Source: Candidatus Kutchimonas denitrificans | GTDB lineage: Bacteria > Gemmatimonadota > Gemmatimonadetes > Palauibacterales > KS3-K002 | Direction: 5' to 3' | Assembly: GCA_011774835.1 (NCBI GenBank) | Contig: JAACAK010000046.1 | Coordinates: 30,459 to 94,458, forward strand | Length of the DNA stretch: 64,000 nucleotides | Shown here: one piece after another, positions 42,321-51,844 of the stretch | How positions within the stretch are numbered: position 1 is the stretch's first letter | Layout of the letters: every line of letters starts with the position of its first letter | Program-made: the position numbers and the translations under genes | The notes under the pieces: generated by a model | Told to the model about the DNA's origin: nothing | The model's input: only the letters and a program-made list of their open reading frames with translations | Database searches by the model: none

Positions 42321-44402
42321 ATGCCCGGCTCCCGTGATCTCGATCGCCCGGTCCAATACGTGAAAGGCGTGGGCCCGCGCCGGGCCGAGGCGCTGGCGAA
42401 GTTGGGGATCCAGACGGCGCGCGACTTGCTACGTCACGCGCCACACCGCTACGAGGATGCGACCACCGTGACCCCCATCGCCAGGCTGGCCCCCGGCATG
42501 GACGCCAGCGCCATCGGCGTCGTGGTTTCCAAGGGGGTCATCCCCACGCGCCGGGGCCTCCGCTTCTTCCAGGCGGTCATCCGCGATTCGAGCGGACTCA
42601 TCGAGTGCTCCTGGCCCGGCCAGCCGTTTCTCGATCGCACGATCCGTAAGGGCGACACGCTGCTGGTCTCCGGTCCCGTCCGCTTCTTCCACGGCCGCCA
42701 GATCCAGCCCCGAGAGTTCACCGTGCTGGCCCGGGCCGGCGAGCCGGTGGAAGAGGAAGGAACCGTCTTCCCCGTCTATCCCGCCACCGCCAACCTGACG
42801 CATCGGCAGATCCGCAAGATCATCCAGGACAACCTGTCCGAGCTCCTCGCCGCCGTGGAGGAGGAAGAGGACATCGTCCCCCAACGGCTTCGCGAAAAGC
42901 TGAACCTGCCACACGCTCGTCAGGCGCTGGAGTGGCTGCACAGACCGCCCAGCCTGGCCCACGCCGAGGAGGCCCGCCGCCGCCTCGCCTTCGAGGAGCT
43001 GTTCATCCTGCAGCTCCTCTACGCTCGGGCCCGCTACGAGAACCGGGAGCGCCGGGAAGGGATCGCGTTCGAGCGGGTGAACACGCTGGTTCGTCCGTTC
43101 AACAACTCGCTGCCGTTCCAGCTCACCGAGGCGCAGAAGCGGGTGCTGGGCGAGATTTCCGCCGACATGTCGGCGGCGCGCCCGATGAATCGGCTGCTAC
43201 AGGGCGATGTGGGGAGCGGGAAGACGGTGGTGGCCCTGTTCGCCATGCTCCGCGTCATCGAGAACGACTACCAGGCCGCGCTCATGGCGCCGACGGAGCT
43301 GCTGGCCGAACAGCACCACGCCACGATCACCGAACTGCTCGACGGGCTGCCGGTGAAGGTCGTACGGCTCCGCGGCGGCATGCGGGCGGCGGAGCGCAGG
43401 GAGGCGCTCGAGGCGATCCAGAGCGGCGCCGCCCAGCTGGTGATCGGAACCCACGCGCTGATCCAGGAGACCGTGGAGTTCCAGCGTCTCGGCCTGGCGG
43501 TCATCGACGAGCAGCATCGCTTTGGCGTCCACCAGCGGCTGCGCCTGCGCCAGGCCGGTGTCGACCCCGATGTCCTGATCATGTCCGCCACCCCCATTCC
43601 CCGGTCCCTCGCCCTCACGTTCTACGGCGACCTCGATGTGTCGGTACTCGACGAGTTGCCACCCGGACGCCGGCCGGTGAAGACCGTCCTCCGGCCCGAG
43701 TCCGCCCGGCCGCGGGTGTTCGATTTCGTGCGAGAGCAAGTGGCCGAAGGGCGCCAGGTCTACGTGGTCCACCCCGTGATCGAGGAGTCGGAGACGCTGG
43801 ACGTACGCTCCGCCACCGAGGCCTACGAGCAGCTGTCGCAGGACACGCTGGCCGACCTGCGGGTCGCCCTCATCCACGGCCGTATGCCCGCGGAAGAGAA
43901 AGACGACGTCATGCGCCGGTTCGTGGAAGGGAGCATCGACGTGCTCGTCTCCACCACCGTCATCGAGGTCGGCATCGACATCCCCAACGCCACCGTGATG
44001 GTCATCGAGGGCGCCGAACGCTTCGGCCTCTCTCAGCTCCACCAGCTCCGCGGTCGCGTCGGCCGCGGCGCCGAGCTGAGCTACTGCATCGTCCTCTACT
44101 CCGGCCGCTCCGCGCCCCAACGGCTCGCCATCTTCGCCTCCACCCTCGACGGTTTCGAGATCGCACGCGCCGACCTCCGCCTGCGGGGGATCGGCGATTT
44201 CTTCGGCGCCCGACAGCACGGCCTCCCCGACTTCTCATTCGCCGACCTGGAACGCGACGAAGCGCTGCTCCACATGGCACGGGATGCCGCCGCGTCGATC
44301 ATCGCGGCCGACCCCGGCCTCGAGCGGCCCGAGCACCGGGCGCTGGGCGCGGCGCTGCGGACCGTCTATCGGGAGCGTCTGAGGCTATACGATGTCGGTT
44401 GA
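42321..44402 (+). CDS. recG: ATP-dependent DNA helicase RecG
   Basis: A 693-aa superfamily 2 helicase that remodels stalled forks and Holliday junctions. An N-terminal wedge/OB region begins [19 protein letters not shown]; helicase motifs are [12 protein letters not shown] (Walker A), DEQHRFG (motif II, DEQH), [13 protein letters not shown] (motif III), [21 protein letters not shown] (motif V) and QLRGRVGRG (motif VI). The C-terminal [19 protein letters not shown] is the RecG-specific end. The ATG at 42321, seven bases after GGAA, is preferred over a GTG at 42315. Confidence 0.97.
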   Translation: MPGSRDLDRPVQYVKGVGPRRAEALAKLGIQTARDLLRHAPHRYEDATTVTPIARLAPGMDASAIGVVVSKGVIPTRRGLRFFQAVIRDSSGLIECSWPGQPFLDRTIRKGDTLLVSGPVRFFHGRQIQPREFTVLARAGEPVEEEGTVFPVYPATANLTHRQIRKIIQDNLSELLAAVEEEEDIVPQRLREKLNLPHARQALEWLHRPPSLAHAEEARRRLAFEELFILQLLYARARYENRERREGIAFERVNTLVRPFNNSLPFQLTEAQKRVLGEISADMSAARPMNRLLQGDVGSGKTVVALFAMLRVIENDYQAALMAPTELLAEQHHATITELLDGLPVKVVRLRGGMRAAERREALEAIQSGAAQLVIGTHALIQETVEFQRLGLAVIDEQHRFGVHQRLRLRQAGVDPDVLIMSATPIPRSLALTFYGDLDVSVLDELPPGRRPVKTVLRPESARPRVFDFVREQVAEGRQVYVVHPVIEESETLDVRSATEAYEQLSQDTLADLRVALIHGRMPAEEKDDVMRRFVEGSIDVLVSTTVIEVGIDIPNATVMVIEGAERFGLSQLHQLRGRVGRGAELSYCIVLYSGRSAPQRLAIFASTLDGFEIARADLRLRGIGDFFGARQHGLPDFSFADLERDEALLHMARDAAASIIAADPGLERPEHRALGAALRTVYRERLRLYDVG

Positions 44403-44406
44403 TGTC

Positions 44407-44445
44407 ACACCTGTAACTATAAGTAAAACAGTAGCTTACAGGTGT
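44407..44445. terminator. inverted repeat between convergent genes, possible bidirectional terminator
   Basis: ACACCTGTAA (44407-44416) is the exact inverse of TTACAGGTGT (44436-44445), with a 19-base AT-rich loop. It starts four bases after the recG stop and its right arm reaches the stop codon of the minus-strand gene. The location suits a two-way terminator, but there is no T run and the loop is long; a protein-binding site is the alternative. Confidence 0.45.
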
Positions 44446-45068
44446 TACCGGAAGTAGTATCGAAGTGAGATCGTCCCCGGCACGGCGCTCAGCCTCAGGG
44501 CGCTCGCCTGTTCGTCTTCTTCGTCCGGCTCGTACGGGATGTTGTCCGGGCCCTCGTCTCGCTGGAAGTCGACGATGAAGAGGACCACGCTGGCGCCGAA
44601 GAAGAGCTGGGAGGCGACGAGGGCGGTGCGCGCGCGATCGTCCTTGTCGAGTGCGCGTTGGAACATCGACTCGAGCGTCGGGTCGGTGTAGGATCCGTCG
44701 GGGTTGCGGCTGCGGCAGTTCGTGGGCTGCTCTTGGCAAATGCGCTCGAGGTTCGAGATGATGTCGTCGGCGTCGTCGTTGAGCTTGAAACCCCAGGCGC
44801 CTAAACCGACCGAGGCGGCCAGGGTAGCCCATTTGGTGATGGTGACCCAGCCGCCGTAGCTGGGCAGGGGCAGGGCAGCGGCCTTCGCGTCTTCCGCACG
44901 GTCATCCTCGACCGGAAAATAGGCGACCGCCGACGGTTTCAGCCATGAGGCTCGCGGCTCGCTGTCCTGTCCCGTCGCCGACCCGGCCAGCAGGAGCGTG
45001 AGTGCGACGAGGAGCGTGACGCCTCTGTAGTTCACGCTGGCAGTCAGCTTCGCCATCGCCGTTGTCAT
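44445..45068 (-). CDS. exported or membrane protein of unknown function
   Basis: A 207-aa protein. A signal peptide is visible (YRGVTLLVALTLLLAGSATGQ). Two more hydrophobic segments follow (about 85-100 and about 160-178), around an acidic cysteine-containing loop (ICQEQPTNC). The last residues are ISLRYYFR. It resembles the short DUF5683-type proteins of didermic bacteria, but I do not assign a family. The ATG overlaps the stop of the PQQ-repeat lipoprotein gene by four bases, so the two are one transcript. A much longer open frame on this strand covers other genes and is not real. Confidence 0.6.
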   Translation of the reverse strand: MTTAMAKLTASVNYRGVTLLVALTLLLAGSATGQDSEPRASWLKPSAVAYFPVEDDRAEDAKAAALPLPSYGGWVTITKWATLAASVGLGAWGFKLNDDADDIISNLERICQEQPTNCRSRNPDGSYTDPTLESMFQRALDKDDRARTALVASQLFFGASVVLFIVDFQRDEGPDNIPYEPDEEDEQASALRLSAVPGTISLRYYFR

Positions 45069-46216
45069 CGCATCTCCACCAATCGGCCGTGTGTCGTGCT
45101 CGCGAATCCCGCCCCCTTGCGACTGTAGTACGGCACTACGATGCGTCCGTCGTAGACCAGGACCGGGAGCTCCAGCAACCCATCGAATTCTACCGTCCAG
45201 ATGGCGGTTCCGTTCCGATCGAAGAAGTGTAGGCGGCCGTTCAGGTCCCCGACCAGAACGCCGTTGGCGACGATGACGGGGGTGGCGATGGCCGCGCTGC
45301 CGGTCGAAGCGACGATACGGGCGCTGCCGTCGGCGGTATCGAAGCGGACCAGGTGCCCGTTCCCGGTGACGGCGTAGCCGACGCCGTCGGCGACGGCGGG
45401 TCCGGCGACGAAGGGGGCGTGGCCGGGCGCCGTCCAGAGGCGCTCGAGATCGGGAAGGCGCCAGGCGATGATCGAGCCCAGCTCGGTGGCGGCGAACAGG
45501 GTCCCGTTTCGGGCCGCCGCTTCTCCCGTGAGGACTTCCGATGTGGCCGTCGCGGCGCGCCGCAGGCCGCTGAAGCGGTCGAGCAAGATGAGGCTGTCGT
45601 GGGCCACGTAGAGCAGGTGCCGATCGACGACCACCGGACCGGCGAGGGGCGGCCGGCGGAAGCGTGCCGTCCAGACGGGCTCGTCGGAGCGCGAGGTGAA
45701 GGCGAACAAGATCCCCGGCTGGCTCGCGATATAGGTGGTATCGCCGGCGATGGCCGGTGGCGTGGCGATGGACGGAAGCTCGAGCTCCCTCAGCTCCTCG
45801 CCCTCGGCCATGTGGAGGACGTACAGGCCGCCTTCCTCTTCGGTAACCGCGTAGATCTCGTCCGCTCGCAGCAGCGGCGTGAAGGGCTGCCCCTGCAGCT
45901 TGGAGCGCCAGAAGTGCGAGCCGTCGACCCGGCTCACCGAGTAGATGTAGCGGTCGGCGCTGGCCGCCACGATGACCTGGCCCGCGACCACCGGCAGGCC
46001 GCGCACCCCGGGACCGACCGACGTCTCCCACACCACCTGCGGCGTGTCGGTCGCCACCACTTCGGAGACGAACGGAGCCCGGGAGGCGTCGCCCAGGTAC
46101 GTAGGCCAGTAGGCGCCGCCATCGACGGGCGCGGGTCTGACCGGCTGGGTGCACGCCGCCAGGACCGCGCAGCAGAGGGCGACCGCCGGACGCCCGAGCA
46201 ACGCGAGGAGGGGCAA
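45065..46216 (-). CDS. BamB-like PQQ-repeat lipoprotein
   Basis: A 383-aa protein that begins with a lipoprotein signal ending in LAAC ([14 protein letters not shown]). The mature part has about seven beta-propeller repeats of the PQQ/WD type ([36 protein letters not shown], and onward to [16 protein letters not shown]). BamB, in the outer-membrane protein assembly complex, has this form and this lipobox. The start is a TTG at 46216, with GGAGG seven bases before it; an ATG at 46315 would extend through the asnS promoter. It is divergent from asnS and co-transcribed with the next minus-strand gene. Confidence 0.75.
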   Translation of the reverse strand: MPLLALLGRPAVALCCAVLAACTQPVRPAPVDGGAYWPTYLGDASRAPFVSEVVATDTPQVVWETSVGPGVRGLPVVAGQVIVAASADRYIYSVSRVDGSHFWRSKLQGQPFTPLLRADEIYAVTEEEGGLYVLHMAEGEELRELELPSIATPPAIAGDTTYIASQPGILFAFTSRSDEPVWTARFRRPPLAGPVVVDRHLLYVAHDSLILLDRFSGLRRAATATSEVLTGEAAARNGTLFAATELGSIIAWRLPDLERLWTAPGHAPFVAGPAVADGVGYAVTGNGHLVRFDTADGSARIVASTGSAAIATPVIVANGVLVGDLNGRLHFFDRNGTAIWTVEFDGLLELPVLVYDGRIVVPYYSRKGAGFASTTHGRLVEMR

Positions 46217-46217
46217 A

Positions 46218-46246
46218 TTGACACCCTCCGGCGTCGTCTCTACATT
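46218..46246 (+). promoter_or_regulatory. promoter of asnS
   Basis: TTGACA (46218-46223) and TACATT (46241-46246) are 17 bases apart, a near-consensus sigma70 promoter on the plus strand. The predicted start at about 46253 leaves a leader of about 80 bases before asnS. The -35 touches the start of the divergent lipoprotein gene, so the two could interfere. Confidence 0.7.
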
Positions 46247-46331
46247 CGGCGCCCGCGGGCGGATCGTCGCGATCGTGCCCGCGATGCTGGGTCGATTTCC
46301 CGTTTGGTTCGGCACTCCGGAACTCCGATCG

Positions 46332-47636
46332 ATGAGCGAGACCGTCTACATCAGCGATCTGGCCGCCCACGTCGGCGAAGAGGTCACGGTACAGGGCTGG
46401 CTGTACAATAAACGCTCGAGCGGCAAGATCGCGTTCCTTATCGTACGTGACGGCACTGGAATCGTGCAAGCGGTCGGGAGCAAAGGGGATGTCGGTGACG
46501 ACCTCTGGGGGATCCTCGAGGGGCTGGAGTACGAGGCCAGCCTGCGGGTCACGGGCAGCGTTCGAGCCGACGAGCGGGCGCCGGGCGGCTACGAGCTCTC
46601 CATCGTCGGGCTCGAGCTGGTGGGGCCGTCCAGCGAGGACTACCCGATCCAGCTGAAGGAGCACGGGGTCGATTTTCTGCTGGAGCACCGGCACCTGTGG
46701 CTCCGCGCGCCCCGCCAGGTGGCGATCATGCGGGTGCGCGACGAGGTGACGAAGGCGATCCGCGACTTCCTCTACGAGCGGGGGTTCGTCAACGTCGATA
46801 CCCCGATCCTCACCGGCGCCATCGGCGAGTCGGCGGGCACCCTGTTCGAGACCGAGTACTTCGACCTGGGGACGGCCTACCTGGCGCAGACCGGCCAGCT
46901 CTACAACGAGGCCGCCGCCGCGGCGCTGGGCCGGGTCTACTGCTTCGGGCCCACCTTCCGGGCCGAGAAGTCGAAGACGCGGCGCCACCTGACCGAGTTC
47001 TGGATGCTCGAGCCCGAGATGGCCTGGTGCGACAGCGAGTGCAACATGGAGGTCCAGGAATCGCTGGTGGGCTATATCGTGGGGCGCGCGCTGGAGCGCT
47101 GTCGCGCCGACCTGGTGGACGTGCTGGAGCGCGACGTCTCACGGCTGGAGCCCGTCGTGCCGCCTTTCCCGCGGATCTCGTACGATCAGGCGGTGGAGAA
47201 GCTCCAGGCCCGGGGCTCCTCCATCGAATGGGGTGACGATCTGGGGGCCGAGGACGAGACGCTGATCGCCGAGGACCACGACCGCCCGGTCTTCATCTGT
47301 AACTACCCGAAGGGCGCGAAGGCCTTCTATATGAAGGAGAACCCGGACGACCCGCGCACCGTCCTCTGCAACGACCTGATCGCCCCCGAGGGGTACGGCG
47401 AGATCATCGGCGGCAGCCAGCGGGAGGACGACTACGACCGCCTGCTGTCCCGTATCCGAGAGGAAGGCCTCCCGGAAGAGGCCTATGGCTGGTATCTGGA
47501 TCTGCGGCGCTTCGGCACCTTCCCGCACAGCGGCTTCGGGCTGGGGCTCGAGCGCACCGTCGCGTGGATCTGCGGCGTCCACCATATCCGCGAGACGATC
47601 GCGTTTCCGCGTACTCTCAATCGGATCTACCCATAA
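46332..47636 (+). CDS. asnS: asparaginyl-tRNA synthetase
   Basis: A 434-aa class IIb synthetase. The N-terminal OB domain has [24 protein letters not shown], the KRSSGK being characteristic of AsnRS. Catalytic motifs: motif 1 near [18 protein letters not shown], motif 2 with [21 protein letters not shown], motif 3 with [15 protein letters not shown]. It attaches asparagine to tRNA-Asn, so the organism need not rely only on the amidotransferase route. The upstream ATG-less open extension is not part of the family, and the ATG at 46332 fits the usual N-terminus. Confidence 0.95.
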   Translation: MSETVYISDLAAHVGEEVTVQGWLYNKRSSGKIAFLIVRDGTGIVQAVGSKGDVGDDLWGILEGLEYEASLRVTGSVRADERAPGGYELSIVGLELVGPSSEDYPIQLKEHGVDFLLEHRHLWLRAPRQVAIMRVRDEVTKAIRDFLYERGFVNVDTPILTGAIGESAGTLFETEYFDLGTAYLAQTGQLYNEAAAAALGRVYCFGPTFRAEKSKTRRHLTEFWMLEPEMAWCDSECNMEVQESLVGYIVGRALERCRADLVDVLERDVSRLEPVVPPFPRISYDQAVEKLQARGSSIEWGDDLGAEDETLIAEDHDRPVFICNYPKGAKAFYMKENPDDPRTVLCNDLIAPEGYGEIIGGSQREDDYDRLLSRIREEGLPEEAYGWYLDLRRFGTFPHSGFGLGLERTVAWICGVHHIRETIAFPRTLNRIYP

Positions 47637-47638
47637 AG

Positions 47639-47755
47639 GCGGTTAGGGGTGTGGGGTATTGGGTAGTGGGTCACAGATATCATCGGCGGTCCGGCGTCCC
47701 GACCCGGCACCCCTCACCCACCACCCACCACCCACCACCCGCTACCCCTTACCGC
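47639..47755. repeat. G-rich imperfect inverted repeat between asnS and cls
   Basis: The 33 bases at 47639-47671, rich in GGGGT and GGGT, are the inverse of 47723-47755 at about 26 positions. The right arm is a run of ACCC/CCACC units. It fills the 130-base gap between the asnS stop and the cls start. It may act as a terminator for asnS or be a relict repeat element; there is no T run. Confidence 0.5.
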
Positions 47756-47766
47756 TTCTCTAACCA

Positions 47767-49182
47767 ATGATCTTCTGGCTCGTCGTCGGGGTCTCGCACC
47801 TTCTGGGTCTGGCCGCGGCGGTCCACGCCATCTGGAACGCGCGAACGCCGCAGGGCGGCATCGTCTGGGTCATTTCGCTCGCCGTCGTCCCTTATCTGGC
47901 GCTGCCGGCGTACCTCTTGTTCGGGCGCGCCCGGTACCTGCGCTACCTGGCGGAGCGGCGGCGCAACGACCAGCGGGCCGAACGGGTCACGGGCGATCCG
48001 GGCCGCCTTCTCGAGACTCGGGGCACGGCCCCCGTCCATGCGGCGAGCGGTGTAGCGCTGCTCGAAACGCTGCCCGAAACGCAACTCACCGGCGGCAACG
48101 CCGTTCGGTTGCTGATCGATGGAGAGGCGACGTTCGAGGCGATCTTCGAGGCCATCCAGGGCGCCGAACGTTATGTGCTGGTTCAGTTTTACGTCATCCG
48201 CGACGACCAGCTGGGGCAGGCGCTGAAAGACCGCCTGATCCGCAAGGCCAGGGACGGCGTGCGGGTGCTGGTCCTGTACGATGAGATCGGCAGCCACGAT
48301 CTGGCGGGGTCCTACGCCGAGGAGCTGAGGGCCGCCGGTGCCGCGGTATCCGCTTTCGGCTCCCCGCGAAACCGTCTCCACCGCTTCCAGCTGAACTACC
48401 GCAACCACCGCAAGAGCGTCGTGGTCGATGGACGCGTCGCCTTCATCGGCGGTCACAACGTCGGTGACGAGTATATGGGCCGCGATTCACGATACGGCCA
48501 CTGGCGCGACACCCATCTCCGTATCGAAGGACCGGCGGCTATCGATGTCCAGGCGGCTTTCCTCAAAGACTGGTACTGGGCCACGGGCGAGCTCCCCGAG
48601 CTCTGCTGGACACCTTCCGCATCGCCCGGGGATTCCACCGACGTGCTGGTCGTGCCCACGTCGCCGGCCGACCGGTTTCGGACGGCGCAGCTCTTCTTCA
48701 CCGGCGCGATCAACTCGGCCCGGCAGCGACTCTGGATCGCGACCCCGTACTTCGTGCCGGATGAGGCGGTGGTCGCCGCGCTGCGGCTGGCGGCGTTTCG
48801 CGGCGTCGACGTCCGGATCCTGATCCCGGAGCGCACCGATCACCACCTCTTCTACCTCTCCTCCTTCTCCTACACCGAGATGCTCGAGCCCTATGGCATC
48901 GAGTTCTTCCGCTACGGGCCCGGCATGATGCACCAGAAGGTCATGCTGATCGATGACGACGCCGCCATGATCGGCACCGCCAACCTGAACAACCGATCGC
49001 TGCGGCTCGATTTCGAGATCAGCGCCCTGGTACTCGGTCGTGATTTCGCGACCGAGGTCGAGCGGATGCTGCGAACGGACCTGAAGAATTCGCGGCCGGC
49101 GAAAACCGGCGAACTGAAAGAGAAGCCCTTCTGGTTCCGACTGTCGGTGAGAGCCGTGCGACTCCTCGACCCGGTGAAGTAA
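47767..49182 (+). CDS. cls: cardiolipin synthase (phospholipase D family)
   Basis: A 471-aa protein with two N-terminal membrane helices (about 3-20 and 30-52) and two HKD motifs: NHRKSVVVDGRVAFIGGHN (H, K, D) and MHQKVMLIDDDAAMIGTAN (H, K, D). It condenses two phosphatidylglycerol molecules to cardiolipin at the inner membrane. The length and the N-terminal helices match bacterial ClsA. It is followed by the convergent mazG gene, with a large inverted repeat between. Confidence 0.93.
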   Translation: MIFWLVVGVSHLLGLAAAVHAIWNARTPQGGIVWVISLAVVPYLALPAYLLFGRARYLRYLAERRRNDQRAERVTGDPGRLLETRGTAPVHAASGVALLETLPETQLTGGNAVRLLIDGEATFEAIFEAIQGAERYVLVQFYVIRDDQLGQALKDRLIRKARDGVRVLVLYDEIGSHDLAGSYAEELRAAGAAVSAFGSPRNRLHRFQLNYRNHRKSVVVDGRVAFIGGHNVGDEYMGRDSRYGHWRDTHLRIEGPAAIDVQAAFLKDWYWATGELPELCWTPSASPGDSTDVLVVPTSPADRFRTAQLFFTGAINSARQRLWIATPYFVPDEAVVAALRLAAFRGVDVRILIPERTDHHLFYLSSFSYTEMLEPYGIEFFRYGPGMMHQKVMLIDDDAAMIGTANLNNRSLRLDFEISALVLGRDFATEVERMLRTDLKNSRPAKTGELKEKPFWFRLSVRAVRLLDPVK

Positions 49183-49208
49183 GATTGGGAAGTCGGACTT
49201 CGGAAGTG

Positions 49209-49435
49209 TGATGTCGGGATTCTGACTTCGGGAATCTCGAGTTCTCTCCGAATTGCTGAAGGGGATTCGGGGGCTCGGGGATTCGGGGAGGTGGGGAGTG
49301 TGGCACAGGCACGGTTGCTGGTGGACGCGAGCCTCAACCTCGTATTTCCCCGACTCACCGAATCCCCGAATCCCCGAACCCGCTTCGGCAATTCGGAGAG
49401 AGCTGGATCTTCCCGAAATCCGAATCCCGACATCA
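49209..49435. repeat. large inverted repeat between cls and mazG
   Basis: The arms 49209-49296 and 49348-49435 are each 88 bases and pair at about 74 positions by my count, around a 51-base loop. Perfect stretches include TGATGTCGGGATTC and TCTCTCCGAATTG. The gap 49183-49483 holds no gene apart from this. The inner parts of the arms are GGGGATTC tandems. It lies between convergent genes, so a transcript from either side would fold into a long hairpin; it could terminate both or be a mobile-element relict. Confidence 0.85.
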
Positions 49436-49483
49436 GAATCCGGAACTCCGCCCCCCTTACCAGAGCGTGGAGACCCTACCCCC

Positions 49484-50284
49484 CTAACGCTCGCCGCCCT
49501 TCACCTCGTCCCATAGTTCGTCCAGCTCCGCCAGCGAGGCTTTCTCCACATCCAGCTCCCGCTCCTCCGCCATCTCCAGCATGGCGGTGAAGCGGCGCTC
49601 GAACTTGATGTTGGCGAGGCGGAGCGCGGTGGCCGCGTGCAGGCCGGAAAGCCGCGCCACGTTGACCGCGGCGAAGAGCAGGTCGCCCAGCTCGGCTTCC
49701 AGCGCCGCCCGGTCGCCGGACTCGAGCCCCGCCGCGACCTCATCCAGTTCCTCGCGCACCTTCTCCAGGGCGTCCCGGGCGTGCTCCCAATCGAACCCGA
49801 CGCCGGCCGCCCGGTCCTGCACCCGCTGGGCCCGGGCCAGCGGGTCGAGCCGGGTGGCCAGCCCTTCGAACACGTCGGCCTCTTCCCGTTCGGCGGCCTT
49901 GTGAGCTTCCCAGTCGGGCCGCTCGTCCGCGTCGCCGTAGAGGTGCGGGTGGCGGTGCCGCATCTTCGCCTCCAGGGCCGCCACTACGTCCGCCGCGTCG
50001 AACGCCTCGCGCTCTTCCGCCAGGACGATCTGGAAGGCGACGTTGAGCAGCAGGTCGCCCAGCTCGCTTCGCAGCGTTTCGGCGTCCGCCCCCTCCAGGA
50101 TGCTGTCCGCCAGCTCCAGCGACTCTTCCAGCAGATACGGGGTCAGCGAGCGTGGGGTCTGGGCCGCGTCCCAGGGACAGCCGGCGCGGAGGAAGCGCAC
50201 CAGGGCCAGGGCCCGGTCCAGGACCCCGGTCTCGGATCCTGGATTCGGCACGGGCTGCGGGTTCATATCGGGGCTTTCTTGCAT
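49484..50284 (-). CDS. mazG: nucleoside triphosphate pyrophosphohydrolase MazG
   Basis: A 266-aa two-domain MazG, near the E. coli length of 263. Each half has the EExxE and ExxD metal-binding pattern: EESLELAD with ELGDLLLNV in the first, REELDEVAAGL with ELGDLLFAAVNVARL in the second. The first-domain entry LRAGCPWDAAQTPRSLTPYLLEES is typical. It hydrolyses NTPs to NMP and pyrophosphate and removes altered nucleotides. It is divergent from alr with a 40-base gap. Confidence 0.93.
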   Translation of the reverse strand: MQESPDMNPQPVPNPGSETGVLDRALALVRFLRAGCPWDAAQTPRSLTPYLLEESLELADSILEGADAETLRSELGDLLLNVAFQIVLAEEREAFDAADVVAALEAKMRHRHPHLYGDADERPDWEAHKAAEREEADVFEGLATRLDPLARAQRVQDRAAGVGFDWEHARDALEKVREELDEVAAGLESGDRAALEAELGDLLFAAVNVARLSGLHAATALRLANIKFERRFTAMLEMAEERELDVEKASLAELDELWDEVKGGER

Positions 50285-50324
50285 AGCTTACCGGGGCCAG
50301 ATATACTGACGGCCGTAATCAGAG

Positions 50325-51491
50325 ATGGATGCTCGAGATACCTCGACCGCGCGCGCCTGGGTCGACGTCGACCTCGGTGCGCTCGTCGCAAATTACGACA
50401 CGCTCCAGCAGCGGGCCAAGCCGCGGGTCGGCATGCTCCCCGTGGTCAAGGCGGACGCCTATGGCCTGGGCATGTGCCCGGTGGTGCGCGCTCTGCGGCC
50501 GCGGGAGCCGTGGGGCTACGGGATCGCGGCGCTCTCCGAAGGGGTGGAGATGCGAGAGAAGGGCGTGGATGCGCCGGCCCTGCACTTCTTCTGCACCCCG
50601 CAGGAGATGCCGGACGTCGCCGAGGCCTCGATCACCCCGGCCATCGGTGACCTGGAGGCGCTGGAGCGCTGGCGCGACCTGGCCCGGGAGCGCGCTCGCC
50701 GGCTCCCTTTCCATCTCGAGATCGATACCGGGATGGGCCGGTGCGGCTTCCTGCACGACACGGTAAGCGAGTGGCTCCCGGCCGTGATGGACGCCGCCGA
50801 CAGCGATCTGGATTGGGAGGGGACTTTCACCCACTTCCACTCCGCTGACGTCGAGGACGCCGAGCCGACCCGGGAGCAATGGGAGCGCTTTCGGGCCGCG
50901 GTCGGGGCCTTCCCGCGCGGAAGCGGCGGATTGCTTCACACGTCGGCCAGCGTCGCGGCGACCCGCTGGCCCGAGTTCGCCGCCGATCTGCTGCGGCCCG
51001 GCCTGTTCCTCTACGGCGGCCGGGCGGGCGGCGAACCGTTGTTGCCGAAGAGCGTGGTGACCGTGTGCGCCCGGGTGGCGACGGTCCGCGACGTGCCGGC
51101 CGGATGGACGGCGAGCTACGGGGCGACCCACCGGGCGGAACGGCCATCGCGCTGGGCGACGGTGGCCATCGGCTACGGCGACGGGCTGCGCCGCGAGCTG
51201 TCGAACAACGGGGTCGTGCGATTCGGTGAACGCGAGGCACCGATCGTGGGCCGCGTGTGTATGGATGTCACCGTCGTCGATGTCACCGATCTTCCGGAGG
51301 TGAAAGCCGGCGACGTGGCGACGGTGATCGGCGGCCCGGCCGACTCCGCCACCGGCCTGACATCGGTCGCGGAACGCTGCGGCACGATCAGCTACGAGAT
51401 ACTCACCGGGCTGACGCAGCGGCTGCCCAGGCGCTATCTGGCAGACGAGGCGGCGGCGCCTCGAGAATCGGAAGGACCACGAGAGGGATGA
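50325..51491 (+). CDS. alr: alanine racemase
   Basis: A 388-aa PLP enzyme that makes D-alanine for the cell wall. The PLP lysine is in LPVVKADAYGLG near the N-terminus. Other signatures are IDTGMGRCGF, LRPGLFLYGG, and the second catalytic tyrosine in TASYGATHRA. The C-terminal beta domain has IGYGDGLRRELSNNG and GRVCMDVTVVDVT. D-alanine would feed the murF substrate; no ddl is in view. The stop overlaps the DUF1844 gene start. Confidence 0.94.
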   Translation: MDARDTSTARAWVDVDLGALVANYDTLQQRAKPRVGMLPVVKADAYGLGMCPVVRALRPREPWGYGIAALSEGVEMREKGVDAPALHFFCTPQEMPDVAEASITPAIGDLEALERWRDLARERARRLPFHLEIDTGMGRCGFLHDTVSEWLPAVMDAADSDLDWEGTFTHFHSADVEDAEPTREQWERFRAAVGAFPRGSGGLLHTSASVAATRWPEFAADLLRPGLFLYGGRAGGEPLLPKSVVTVCARVATVRDVPAGWTASYGATHRAERPSRWATVAIGYGDGLRRELSNNGVVRFGEREAPIVGRVCMDVTVVDVTDLPEVKAGDVATVIGGPADSATGLTSVAERCGTISYEILTGLTQRLPRRYLADEAAAPRESEGPREG

Positions 51492-51844
51492 CCGAGTCGA
51501 AACAGAAGGTGGATTTCAGCGGACTGGTCACCAGCCTGGCCACATCGGCGGTGGTCGTGTTGGGCCAGATCGAGGGGATCCTCGAGACCGGCCAGGCGCC
51601 CGACGAGAGCGGAGCGATGAAGGATCTGGATGACGACGAGAAGACGCGACGCGTCGACGAGGGGCTCGCCGGCGGACGGCATCTGATCGATACGCTCGTC
51701 GTCCTGGAGGAAAAGACCCGCGGGAACCTGAACGAAGAAGAACAGGAGCTGCTGGGTACGGCGATCTCGGAGCTGCGTATTCGCCACGTGACGCTGAGCA
51801 ACCGGGTCGCGCGTGACCGGTCGGCGGGGGGAGAAGACGGGTGA
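51488..51844 (+). CDS. DUF1844 protein
   Basis: A 118-aa protein of the DUF1844 family: FSGLVTSLATSAVVVLGQI at the N-terminus, then GGRHLIDTLVVLEEKTRGNLNEEEQELL, with high helix content. The family is widespread in didermic phyla and has no established function. GAGAGGG lies before the ATG, which overlaps the alr stop as ATGA. It overlaps the following lipoprotein gene by four bases. Confidence 0.85.
   Translation: MTESKQKVDFSGLVTSLATSAVVVLGQIEGILETGQAPDESGAMKDLDDDEKTRRVDEGLAGGRHLIDTLVVLEEKTRGNLNEEEQELLGTAISELRIRHVTLSNRVARDRSAGGEDG

Noticed and set aside
46149..46331. Upstream extension of asnS
   Set aside because: The extension crosses the asnS promoter and the start of the divergent lipoprotein gene and has no AsnRS similarity.
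44445..46988. An 847-codon minus-strand frame that spans two real genes and part of asnS
   Set aside because: Its N-terminal two thirds are out-of-frame shadows; only the last 207 codons (from ATG 45068) form a plausible protein.
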